Source: a bacterium (lineage in GTDB: Bacteria > Acidobacteriota > Polarisedimenticolia > Polarisedimenticolales > Polarisedimenticolaceae). From it: a stretch of DNA of 47,585 nucleotides. The translations under genes and the position numbers were made by a program. The stretch covers positions 1 to 47,585 of the forward strand of contig JAAELQ010000034.1 of assembly GCA_024226515.1 (NCBI GenBank). Reading direction: 5' to 3'. Within the stretch, counting starts at the first letter, position 1. Each line of letters begins with the position of its first letter. Under the pieces are notes generated by a model. It worked only from the letters and a program-made list of their open reading frames with translations, was not told the origin of the DNA and did not search any database. Shown here one piece after another: positions 1-8,909 of this stretch.

Positions 1-1
1 C

Positions 2-3000
2 GCCGTGGCCGGCAACGACGTGGGAACCGTCGACGTCTCGGTCAACAACGACACCGACCTCGCCGTCGCCAAGATCGTGGACGACGCCACGCCCGACGAG
101 GGCCAGGCGATCCAGTACACGATCACCGTCACCAACAACGGCCCGGCCCAGGCCACCAACATCGCGCTGACAGACCTGCTGCCCGCGGGCCTGACGCTGA
201 TCGACGACGGCGGTCTGACCTCGCCGCTGCCCAGCCAGGGCACGTACAACACCGGTACGGGACTGTGGACAGTCGGGACCGTCGACGACGGCGCGGGCGC
301 GACGCTCCTCCTGCGCGCGACGGTCGATCCGGGAACGGCTACGACGACGCTTACGAACGTGACGAGCGGGCTGACGGCGGACCAGACGGACTCGACCCCC
401 GGCAACGACGTCGGAACGGTCGACATCACCGTCAACAACGATGCCGACCTCGACGTGACCAAGATCGTCGACGACGCCACGCCCGACGAGAGCGGGACGA
501 TCCAGTACACGATCACCGTCGCCAACAACGGGCCGGCCCAGGCGACCAACGTCGCGCTGACCGACCTGCTGCCGGCCGGCCTGACGCTGGTTGACGATGG
601 TGGATTGACGTCGCCGCTGCCCAGCCAGGGCTCGTTCAACACGGGGACGGGGCTGTGGACCGTCGGGACGATCGACGACGGCGCCAACGCCACGCTCGCC
701 CTGCGCGCCACGGTCGACGTCGGCACCTCCGGCGACACGCTGACCAACGCGACCTCGGGGCTGACCGCCGACCAGACAGATACCGTCCCGGGCAACAACG
801 TCGGGACCGTCGACGTCACCGTCAATAACGATGCCGATCTCGCCGCGACCAAGATCGTCGACGACGCGACCCCCGACGAGGGTCAGGCGATCCAGTACAC
901 GATCACCGTCGGCAACAGCGGCCCCGCGCGTGCGACCGGCGTCTCCGTGACCGACCTGCTGCCGGCGGGCCTGACGCTGATCGACGACGGTGGCACCACA
1001 TCGCCGATCGCGAGCCAGGGCACGTACGACACCGGATCCGGGCTGTGGACCGTCGGGAGCATCGACAACGGAGCCAACGTGACGCTCGTGCTGCGGGCCA
1101 CCGTCGACTCCGGCACGTCCGGCGACACGCTGACCAACGCGACGAGCGGACTGACCGCGGATCAGGCCGATCCGACGCCGGCCAACGACGTCGGCACGGT
1201 CGACATCACGGTCAACAACGAGGTCGACCTGGCCGTGACGAAGATCGTCGACAACGCCGCACCGATCGAGAACGACGCGATCGCGTACACGGTAGCGATC
1301 GCCAACAACGGACCGGCGCAGGCGACGGGCGTGCAGCTGACCGACCTGCTGCCGGCCGGCGTGACGCTGATCGACGACGGTGGCGCCACGTCGCCGCTGC
1401 CGAGTCAGGGCTCCTACGACACAGGATTCGGCGTGTGGACGATCGGTACGATCGACGACGCGGCGAACGCCACGCTGGTCCTTCGCGCCACGGTCGATCC
1501 CGGCACGGGCGGCACGACGATCACCAACACGACGAGCGGCCTTGCGGCCGACCAGGTCGACTCGATCGCAGGCAACGACGTCGGCACGGTCGATGTCGTC
1601 GTCGGCAACCAGGCCGATCTGGCCGTCGGCAAGACGCTGGACGACACATCGCCGCTAATGGGTCAGACGATCCAGTACACGATCGCGATCACCAACAGCG
1701 GCCCGACGCAGGCCAACAACGTCAGCGTCACCGACGCCCTGCCCGCCGGAGTGACCTCGACTGCAACGCCGCCGGCCGCCAGCCAGGGCAGCTTCGATGG
1801 TGGCACGGGCGTGTGGACCGTCGGAACGCTGGCCGACGGAGCGTCGGCGACGCTGGTGCTCGAGGTGACGGTGGACCGCGGCGCCTCGGCGCTACCGCAA
1901 CCGATCGTGAACTCGACGAGCGGCCTGACGTCCGACCAGACGGACCCCGACAGCTCGAACGACGTGGGCAGCGTGGGCTTCTCGATCATCGGCGTCGACG
2001 GCACCGTGAACATCACGGAGTTCAGTATCCCCGGCGACTCGCTGACCGTGACGCTGGACGACAGCGACCTCGACGTCGACATCGCCGTGGCGGAGAGCAT
2101 CGTCCTGCGCGTGGTCAACGACGTCACGGGCGAACAGGAAGACCTCACGCTGACCGAGACCGGCCCCTCGACCGGCGTGTTCAGCGCCACGCTGGGGACC
2201 GCGTTCGGCACCTCGGCGGGAATCAACGACGACGGTACGATGAATACGCAGGCTGGCGACACCGTCACGGCCGTCTACAACGACGTGCTGACCTCGACCG
2301 GCGGCGGAAGCACGGCGCCGGTGACCGACACCGACACCGTGCTGGGCGGCATCGACGGCACGATCACGTTACCGGCCACGGTCGCCCCGGGAGAGACGTT
2401 CACGATCAGCGTGGACGACTCCGACCTGAACACGGACTCCGGTGCTGTCGAGACGGTCGACGTCGACATCGTCAACGACCGCACCGGCGAGACCGAAACC
2501 ATCACGCTGACCGAGACCGGGGCGGCGACCGGCGCCTTCAGCGGCACGGTCGACACGGTGCTGGGCAGCGTTCCCGGCGCGGGTGGCGACGACACGCTGG
2601 TCGTGCGCCCCGCCGATACGCTGACCGCCTCGTACGACGACGCGTTTACCTCGACAGGCGGGCCGGATACGTTCATGGCCAGCACCGTCGTGGTCGGCGA
2701 CATCGTGCGGTTGGTCAAGTCGGCGGACGATAGCAACGCGGTCGTCGGCACGCTGGTCGGCTACTCCGTCCTTGCGACGAACACGACCGCCGCACCGCTG
2801 ACCGGAGTGGTGCTGAGCGACGATCCGCCGTCCGGCTTCAAGTACGTGGCGGACACCGCGCGTCTGGTGCGCGCCGGCGGAGACGGTGAGCTGGGCACCA
2901 GCGACGATGTGGTCGTGCCGCTGGCCTCGTCCGGAGTACGACCGGTCGAATTCGGCCCGCTCGACATGGCAGCGAACGAGACGGTCGAGGTCCGCTACCT

Positions 3001-6000
3001 GCTGCGTGTGGGCAGTGGCGCCCTACCGGGAATCCACACCAACCGCGTAACGCCGGAGCTATCGTCGTTCCCCGTGGGGCAGACGGCGACGGCCAACGTC
3101 GAGGTGCGGCTCGATCCCGTGTTCGACGAGTCGTTCATCATCGGCAAGGTCTTCCTCGACCACGACCGCGACGATCAGCAGGACCCCGGTGAACGCGGGG
3201 TGCCGAACGCCATGGTCGTGCTGGACAACGGCACGTATGCGCTGACCGACGAATACGGCCGCTATCACATCCCCGCGGTCAAGCCGGGCCAGCGGATGGT
3301 CAAGATCAACCTGAACACGTTGCCGCCCGGAGCGGAGGCCGCGACGGACAAGTTCCACGTGTTGTGGGTCACGCCGGGCCTGATGGCGAAGGCCAACTTC
3401 GGCGTCATCCTGCGCCACGACACCGCGTCGATCGGCCGTCCGGGAAGCCCCGGGGTCGCCGTGACCACGGTCGGCGAGGAGCTTCCGCTGGCGATCCAGG
3501 GCAACACCGAGACGATGTCGGTGTTGCTCAACGGCGAGAACTTCCTGCTGCCGTCGAGCGACGTGCTCGTGCGCTTCGAGGACCTCGAAGAGTCAATCAC
3601 GCTTCGCGGACAGTCGTTGACCGAGCCGGTCAGTTTCGACCTGCGACTCGACGACGCGGAGGCGCAGAGCTGGAAGCTGACGATCACGGACCCGGCGGGC
3701 AATGCGATCCGCACACTGGAAGGCAAGGGCTCGCCCACGCAGAGCGTGGAGTGGGACGGGCTGGATTCCTCGGGTGCAACCGTCCTCTCGGGTGAGATCT
3801 ACCACTACCAGATCGAAGTCGTCGCGCGGGACGGCAGCGTGTCGAGCAGTCCGCGGCGACTGTTCGGCGTCAACCGCAAGTCTGCCGTCTCGATCGAGCT
3901 GACCGGCGACGCGTTCGAATCCGGGAAAGACAAGCTCAGCTCGACGGCGCGCAAGAGCCTGCGCGAGGCGGCCGAGATCCTGCGCGATCATCCGGGCGAG
4001 AAGGTGCTGATCGAGGGCCACACGGACTGGATCGGAGACGACGGCTACAACCTGGATCTGTCGCGCCGCAGGGCGCAGGCCGCCGCGAGCTTCCTGATCA
4101 GCAAGGAGAAGCTGTCCGAGGATCGCTTCGTGCTCGGCTGGTTCGGCGAGCAGCGGCCGATCGCTCCGAACACGCTGGCGGAAGGCCGCGCCTTGAACCG
4201 GCGCGTCGAGGTCAGGGGCGAGGTCGAGGAGACCGAGCGCACGAACATTCTCGATGTCTACCGCGGGACCCCGCAGGTCCGGATCAACGGCTCCGACGTT
4301 CCGGTCGAAGAGCACGGCCGGTTCCGCACGCAGGTCGACGACACGGAACTGGAAGATCTCCACATCGAGATGCAAAGCTCCGAGGGCCGCTTGGCCAACG
4401 CCAGCGTTCCGATCCCGGCGCTCGCGATCGAGGGTGCGGCGGGCCGATTCACGGTCCCGTTCGGCAAGTCCGCCAACGGCTGCAACGTTCCTGCCGCCGA
4501 GAGCGCCAGCGATGCGGTCTCGTGCCGCTTCGCCGGACGAACGGATCCGGGCAACGTCGTCGAACTCGAGGGCCGACCGGTCGCGGTCGACGAGGAGGGA
4601 CGCTTCGTTCTCGACCTCGGTGGCGCGCACGGGAAGAACACTTTCGGGCTGCTGGTACGGAACCCGCAGGGCTTCGCGCGCCTGGCCAACCTGGCGATCG
4701 ACGTCGAGGACCGCGACGCCCACGGTCGAGCGATCGTCGTCAGCGACGCGATCCCCAACCTGACCGTGAACCTGCCGCCCGAGGGCATGAAGCTCAAGAC
4801 CTCCGTGCTGCTGCTGACGGGTGTCGTCGATCCCGGTAGTCGCGTGGAAGCGAACGGCGACGCGCTGGAGGTCCAGCCCGACGGGCGCTTCGCCGGTACG
4901 GTCGAGCTGCCGATCGGCACCAGCCCACTGCACGTCAAGGTCGTCGATTCGCAGGGCAAGACCGGCGAGATCGAGCGCCGGATCGAGGTCGCCAAACACC
5001 AGTTGTTCTTCCTGGCCTTCGCGGACGGCAAGGTGGGCAGCCTGGAGAGCAAGGGCTTTGTCGAGGGCACTGGACTCGACGAGGACGACACGGACGAGTT
5101 CTTCGCCGAGGGTCGTCTGGCGTTCTATCTCAAGGGCGTCATCGCCGGCAAGTACCTGATCACGTCGGCCTTCGACAACAAGAAGGACGAGGCGGAGTAT
5201 CTGTTCCGCGATCTGGACTACGACAACAGTCAGCGCCTGTTGGCCAACCTGGACCCCGAGCGGTACTACCCGGTCTACGGCGACGACAGCACCGTGGTCC
5301 ACGACGCGCAGAGCCAGGGCGAGTTCTACCTCGCGCTGGACAGCGAGACGATCCACGCCCTGTTCGGCAACTACACGTTGAACATGACCGAGAACGAGTT
5401 GTCGGCCTACAGACGCACTCTGTACGGCGGACGTTTCCAGTACCAGTCCCTCTCGAAGACCAAGTACGGCAGGGCCGACACAGAAGTCATGGTCTTCGGC
5501 TCGGAGCTCGAGCAGGCCCACATCAGCGACGAACTGCGGGCCACCGGCGGATCGCTGTACTACCTCAGCCACCAGGACGTGATCGAGGGCAGCGAGCAGG
5601 TCACGCTTGTCGTGCGCGACAAGGTGACGAATCTGATCCACACGCGTATTCCGCAGCGCCAGAACATCGACTACACGGTCCGTTACCCCGAGGGCCGGAT
5701 CATGTTCAACCGCCCGGTGTCGAGCGTCATCGAGGGCGGGTCGCTGGTCGATCAGGACCTGCTCGGCGGTCAGCCGATCTACGTTCAGGTCGACTACGAG
5801 ACGCTGCTGGAGAGCTTCGACGAGACGGCAGCCGGCGCGCGCGTGCGGCAGCAGATCGGCGACCACGTCTCGGTCGGCGGCACCTACATCAACGACGAGC
5901 AACCGTCCGGAGAGTACGAGCTCAGCGGCGTCGACGCCGAGGTCCGCCTGGGCCAGAACACGCGTCTGACGGCCGAGTTCGCCGATAGCTCGGGATCGGA

Positions 6001-7576
6001 CTCGCGCACGTTCTACAGCGACGACGGCGGTCTGACGTATACCGACGAGACCCCGACGACAATGCGTGAGGGAACGGCCTGGAAAGCCGCGGCGGAGCTG
6101 GACGTCGGCGAGTGGTTCGGCAACCCGGATCGCTATCGCGTGCGGATGTACTACAAGGACCTCGAGTCCGGGTTCTTCTCCAACGGGAACTTCCAGGAGC
6201 GCGGCACCAAGAAGTACGGCTTCGACGCGAATCTCGATGTCACGCTGCGCGACTCGATCACCGTGCGACACGACGAGGAAGAGAACACCGAGACGACCGC
6301 GAGCTCGGTCCAGTATCAGCACAAGCGCGAACGCTGGGGCTTCCGCGTCGAGTACTTCGATACGGAGTCGGAGGCCGGCGCGCTGCGGGACAACAGCTAC
6401 GGCGCGGCCCGCTTCTGGACACATATCACCGACAAGTTCTCGACGCGCGTCGAGCATCAGCACACGATCGACGGTACCGACAACGACCAGACGACCGTGG
6501 GCGTGCAGTATCAGGTGCACGACTCGGTCGCCCTCGAGCTGTCCGGCACCGAGGGAACGCTGGGCAGCTCGGCTCAGGCCGGCGCGATTCTGACCTTCGG
6601 CAAGAGCAACATCTATCTCAACGAGCGTGTGACGGACAGCGGCGCGGGCCGCAAGAACACGACGGTCGTGGGAACGAAGGCGGCGCTCGGCGAGACGAGC
6701 CAGGTGTACAGCGAGTACCAGCGCGAAACGGGCGACGGCGGCGATCGCGCAATCTCGTTGCTCGGCCTGCAGCGCCAGTGGGACGTGGCTCCCGGCGTGC
6801 GCCTGCTGCTCAGCGGCGAGACCGCGCAGGTCACCTCGGACAGCGAGGACAACGACCGCTCTGCGTTCGCGGCCCAGGTGGCCTACCAGCGACCGGACGG
6901 GACGCTTCTGTCCAGCCGCAACGAAATTCGCTATCAGGACGGCGACACGGATCAGGTCCAGTTCGTCTCGTTCACGAAGTTCGACTTGAAGCTGAACCCG
7001 GACTTCACCCTGCAAGCCAAGTATCACTACAGCAAGACAAAGGACCGCGACACGGAGGAAACCGATGCGCGCCTCGAGGAGCGGAGCCTCGGCCTGGCCT
7101 ACCGCCCCGTGGCGCACGATCGGTTCAACGCCATCGCGCGTTACACCAGACTGTTCGACCAGCGGCCGCTGTCGCTCGCGGGCTTCGAGCGCACCGACCG
7201 CAGGATGGACGTCGTCTCGCTGGAGACGTCGATCCAGGTCATGCGACGACTCGAGTGGGTAACCAAGAGCGCCGCGCGGTTCGAGGTCGAATCGGTCGGG
7301 GAACTCTCGTCGATCGACTCGGATACGATCCTCGCAATCCAGCGACTGAACGTCGACGTCTGGCGTCCGTTCGACCTCGGCGTGGAGTACCGGATCCTGG
7401 CGCAGGACCAGTCCGACGATCAGCGTGAAGGCTTCCTCGCCGAATTCGGCTGGAGCTTCAAGCGCCACGTGCGCTTCGGACTCGGCTACAACTTCACGGA
7501 TTTCTCGGACAACGAGTTCTCGCAGAACGACTACTCGGTTCAGGGCTGGTTCATCCGCGTCCAGGGGATGTACTAA
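2..7576 (+). CDS. Giant DUF11 / OmpA-like / outer-membrane beta-barrel surface protein (5' partial)
   Basis: The reading frame is open to the left edge, so the true start lies outside; the GTG at 5 is inside a repeat and is not a start. At least 2524 residues are visible. In order: five DUF11-type repeats of 130 residues (nt 18-1967); two related Ig-like repeats containing DDSDL and TLTETG (about nt 1990-2690); a diverged DUF11 unit (2700-3110); an SdrD-B/Cna-B-like domain starting IIGKVFLDHDRDD (3135-3400); an OmpA-like peptidoglycan-binding domain with the EGHTD and NRRVEV motifs (3880-4230); two or three Ig-like domains; then from about 5000 a region of alternating strands ending in a terminal aromatic (GMY) as outer-membrane barrels do. 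Inferred role: an outer-membrane protein anchored to peptidoglycan that displays a long repeat stalk. It is followed after 4 nt by the FecR-like gene, so they are probably co-transcribed. Ligand unknown. The domain calls are firm; the barrel call is moderately firm. Confidence 0.88.
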   Translation, partial: AVAGNDVGTVDVSVNNDTDLAVAKIVDDATPDEGQAIQYTITVTNNGPAQATNIALTDLLPAGLTLIDDGGLTSPLPSQGTYNTGTGLWTVGTVDDGAGATLLLRATVDPGTATTTLTNVTSGLTADQTDSTPGNDVGTVDITVNNDADLDVTKIVDDATPDESGTIQYTITVANNGPAQATNVALTDLLPAGLTLVDDGGLTSPLPSQGSFNTGTGLWTVGTIDDGANATLALRATVDVGTSGDTLTNATSGLTADQTDTVPGNNVGTVDVTVNNDADLAATKIVDDATPDEGQAIQYTITVGNSGPARATGVSVTDLLPAGLTLIDDGGTTSPIASQGTYDTGSGLWTVGSIDNGANVTLVLRATVDSGTSGDTLTNATSGLTADQADPTPANDVGTVDITVNNEVDLAVTKIVDNAAPIENDAIAYTVAIANNGPAQATGVQLTDLLPAGVTLIDDGGATSPLPSQGSYDTGFGVWTIGTIDDAANATLVLRATVDPGTGGTTITNTTSGLAADQVDSIAGNDVGTVDVVVGNQADLAVGKTLDDTSPLMGQTIQYTIAITNSGPTQANNVSVTDALPAGVTSTATPPAASQGSFDGGTGVWTVGTLADGASATLVLEVTVDRGASALPQPIVNSTSGLTSDQTDPDSSNDVGSVGFSIIGVDGTVNITEFSIPGDSLTVTLDDSDLDVDIAVAESIVLRVVNDVTGEQEDLTLTETGPSTGVFSATLGTAFGTSAGINDDGTMNTQAGDTVTAVYNDVLTSTGGGSTAPVTDTDTVLGGIDGTITLPATVAPGETFTISVDDSDLNTDSGAVETVDVDIVNDRTGETETITLTETGAATGAFSGTVDTVLGSVPGAGGDDTLVVRPADTLTASYDDAFTSTGGPDTFMASTVVVGDIVRLVKSADDSNAVVGTLVGYSVLATNTTAAPLTGVVLSDDPPSGFKYVADTARLVRAGGDGELGTSDDVVVPLASSGVRPVEFGPLDMAANETVEVRYLLRVGSGALPGIHTNRVTPELSSFPVGQTATANVEVRLDPVFDESFIIGKVFLDHDRDDQQDPGERGVPNAMVVLDNGTYALTDEYGRYHIPAVKPGQRMVKINLNTLPPGAEAATDKFHVLWVTPGLMAKANFGVILRHDTASIGRPGSPGVAVTTVGEELPLAIQGNTETMSVLLNGENFLLPSSDVLVRFEDLEESITLRGQSLTEPVSFDLRLDDAEAQSWKLTITDPAGNAIRTLEGKGSPTQSVEWDGLDSSGATVLSGEIYHYQIEVVARDGSVSSSPRRLFGVNRKSAVSIELTGDAFESGKDKLSSTARKSLREAAEILRDHPGEKVLIEGHTDWIGDDGYNLDLSRRRAQAAASFLISKEKLSEDRFVLGWFGEQRPIAPNTLAEGRALNRRVEVRGEVEETERTNILDVYRGTPQVRINGSDVPVEEHGRFRTQVDDTELEDLHIEMQSSEGRLANASVPIPALAIEGAAGRFTVPFGKSANGCNVPAAESASDAVSCRFAGRTDPGNVVELEGRPVAVDEEGRFVLDLGGAHGKNTFGLLVRNPQGFARLANLAIDVEDRDAHGRAIVVSDAIPNLTVNLPPEGMKLKTSVLLLTGVVDPGSRVEANGDALEVQPDGRFAGTVELPIGTSPLHVKVVDSQGKTGEIERRIEVAKHQLFFLAFADGKVGSLESKGFVEGTGLDEDDTDEFFAEGRLAFYLKGVIAGKYLITSAFDNKKDEAEYLFRDLDYDNSQRLLANLDPERYYPVYGDDSTVVHDAQSQGEFYLALDSETIHALFGNYTLNMTENELSAYRRTLYGGRFQYQSLSKTKYGRADTEVMVFGSELEQAHISDELRATGGSLYYLSHQDVIEGSEQVTLVVRDKVTNLIHTRIPQRQNIDYTVRYPEGRIMFNRPVSSVIEGGSLVDQDLLGGQPIYVQVDYETLLESFDETAAGARVRQQIGDHVSVGGTYINDEQPSGEYELSGVDAEVRLGQNTRLTAEFADSSGSDSRTFYSDDGGLTYTDETPTTMREGTAWKAAAELDVGEWFGNPDRYRVRMYYKDLESGFFSNGNFQERGTKKYGFDANLDVTLRDSITVRHDEEENTETTASSVQYQHKRERWGFRVEYFDTESEAGALRDNSYGAARFWTHITDKFSTRVEHQHTIDGTDNDQTTVGVQYQVHDSVALELSGTEGTLGSSAQAGAILTFGKSNIYLNERVTDSGAGRKNTTVVGTKAALGETSQVYSEYQRETGDGGDRAISLLGLQRQWDVAPGVRLLLSGETAQVTSDSEDNDRSAFAAQVAYQRPDGTLLSSRNEIRYQDGDTDQVQFVSFTKFDLKLNPDFTLQAKYHYSKTKDRDTEETDARLEERSLGLAYRPVAHDRFNAIARYTRLFDQRPLSLAGFERTDRRMDVVSLETSIQVMRRLEWVTKSAARFEVESVGELSSIDSDTILAIQRLNVDVWRPFDLGVEYRILAQDQSDDQREGFLAEFGWSFKRHVRFGLGYNFTDFSDNEFSQNDYSVQGWFIRVQGMY
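18..1967 (+). repeat. Five in-frame 390-nt tandem repeats encoding DUF11 domains
   Basis: The anchor encoding GNDVGTVD recurs at nt 18, 408, 798, 1188 and 1578, exactly 390 nt (130 residues) apart. A sixth anchor follows at 1962, after 384 nt. Each unit contains DL-x3-K-IVDDATP, a YTITV-NNGPA strand and LTDLLPAGLTL. The spacing is exact, while the units have diverged at many codons. This suggests older duplications held by selection on domain length rather than a fresh expansion. Confidence 0.9.
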
Positions 7577-7580
7577 CGGC

Positions 7581-8897
7581 ATGACGACGGAGCAGAAACA
7601 GCTCGAGACGGCTCGCGAGCCGCGCACCCGCGTGCGGCGGGTCTTCGCGATTCTCGGCGAGTTTCTCGCGGCGCTTGTCCTTGTTCTGCTGTGCTTCTCT
7701 CTGCTCACCGGGCTCCTCGTGCTCAGCTTCCCGCAAGGGACGAGCATCGCGAACGTGATGACGTTCGGCAGCAGACCCGAGGTCCGGGCCGGTCGCACGC
7801 TCATCGACACCGGACTCGAAGCAGAGGAGGAGGACGACGCTTTCACGGCGTTCATCTCCGAAGTGTTCCACCAGGTGAAGGAGAAGCGATCCGGCGCGAT
7901 CGTCTGGGGCGACGCCAAGGCCGGAATCAGGCTGAAGGACCGCCACGCCGTGCAGAGCTTCTCCAACTCCGGCGCGACGATCTCGTTCGACGATCAGAAC
8001 GACCTGACGTTGGGCGAGAAGTCGTTGATCATCATCCGCGGCCTCAAGCGCGATCGTGACTCGCGCAGGCGCGCAGCGACACTGGTCGTGCTCGAGGGCG
8101 AGCTGGACGGGCGACTCGAGGGTCGCGCGGGCCGCGCCATGCGCGTCGAGATCGCAACGGCCAAGAGCACGCTGCGCATCGACGGTAGAAGACAGACGGC
8201 CGACTTCAAGGTGGCGATCGGCGAAGATCACTCCTCGACCTACTCGATCTACGAGGGCACGGCGAAGGTCGTCACCGGCAGCAAGACGATCGTGCTCGAA
8301 CCGAATCAGACGGTTACGGTCGACCCGGAGGGCAAGGCCGGTGGGGTGCGCGAGCTGCCCGGAATTCCGCAGCCGATGTTGCCCGCCGACGAGATGCTGT
8401 TCAGCTACCGCGCCGCGCCGCCGACCGTGCGCTTCGACTGGATGGCGCGCAAGGACGTCGACGGCTACCGCTTCGCGCTGGCGCGGGATCCCGGATTCCT
8501 CGATCTGATCTACAAGGACACGTTGGCGCAGCCCGGCTTTGCCCACGGAAACCTGAGATCCGGTGTGTACTACTGGAAAATAAGCGGCGTCAGCCAGGCG
8601 GCCGAAGGGCCGCACAGCGACGTGCGACGCATCGAAATCATTCACGACTCGGTTCCGCCGGCGTTGGACGTCGAGTTCCCGACGGGCGTGATCGAGATGC
8701 AGAACTTCTTGCTTCGCGGCTCCGCCGAGCCCGGATCGCGGGTGTTCGTTGGAGATCAGCCGGTGTCGATAGAGGAGTCCGGCGCATTCGAGCTTGCGCT
8801 GCAGCTCGAACGCGGGCTGAACGTCATCGTCGTCGAAGCCGTCGACTCGGCCGGCAACATCGCATACGAGTCGCAATTGATCAGCGCCAAGTACTGA
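7581..8897 (+). CDS. Membrane-anchored FecR-domain protein with C-terminal Ig-like domain
   Basis: 438 residues from the ATG at 7581, which follows an AGGGG about 12 nt upstream and lies 4 nt past the giant gene's stop. The frame is open further upstream, but that stretch lies inside the previous gene and has no signal. A hydrophobic segment at about residues 18-42 would anchor it in the inner membrane with the rest in the periplasm. Residues about 100-250 resemble FecR domains (GAIVWGDAKAGIRLKDRHAV, later LEPNQTVTVDPEGKAGG). An Fn3-like part follows (WKISGV), then a final Ig-like domain with AEPGSRVFVGDQPVSIEESG. The same kind of Ig-like domain occurs in the giant protein (GVVDPGSRVEANGDALEVQP). 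FecR domains often sense or transmit an outer-membrane signal; here no sigma factor is adjacent but a histidine kinase is next. The role is inferred. Confidence 0.82.
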   Translation: MTTEQKQLETAREPRTRVRRVFAILGEFLAALVLVLLCFSLLTGLLVLSFPQGTSIANVMTFGSRPEVRAGRTLIDTGLEAEEEDDAFTAFISEVFHQVKEKRSGAIVWGDAKAGIRLKDRHAVQSFSNSGATISFDDQNDLTLGEKSLIIIRGLKRDRDSRRRAATLVVLEGELDGRLEGRAGRAMRVEIATAKSTLRIDGRRQTADFKVAIGEDHSSTYSIYEGTAKVVTGSKTIVLEPNQTVTVDPEGKAGGVRELPGIPQPMLPADEMLFSYRAAPPTVRFDWMARKDVDGYRFALARDPGFLDLIYKDTLAQPGFAHGNLRSGVYYWKISGVSQAAEGPHSDVRRIEIIHDSVPPALDVEFPTGVIEMQNFLLRGSAEPGSRVFVGDQPVSIEESGAFELALQLERGLNVIVVEAVDSAGNIAYESQLISAKY

Positions 8898-8909
8898 GTA
8901 GGGGTCACC

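Noticed and set aside
18..1967. Regularly spaced repeats that might suggest a CRISPR array
   Set aside because: The period is 390 nt, the whole unit is conserved and the frame is kept; these are protein-domain repeats.
3908..3926. TTCGAATCC-like sequence resembling a tRNA T-loop
   Set aside because: No acceptor, D or anticodon stems can be formed around it, and it encodes AFESGK at the start of the OmpA-like domain.
3593..7966. Open reading frame of about 1457 codons on the minus strand
   Set aside because: It lies fully antisense to the giant surface protein, whose domains are recognisable. Its translation is Arg/Val/Ala-rich with no domain; long antisense frames are expected at this GC content and codon use.
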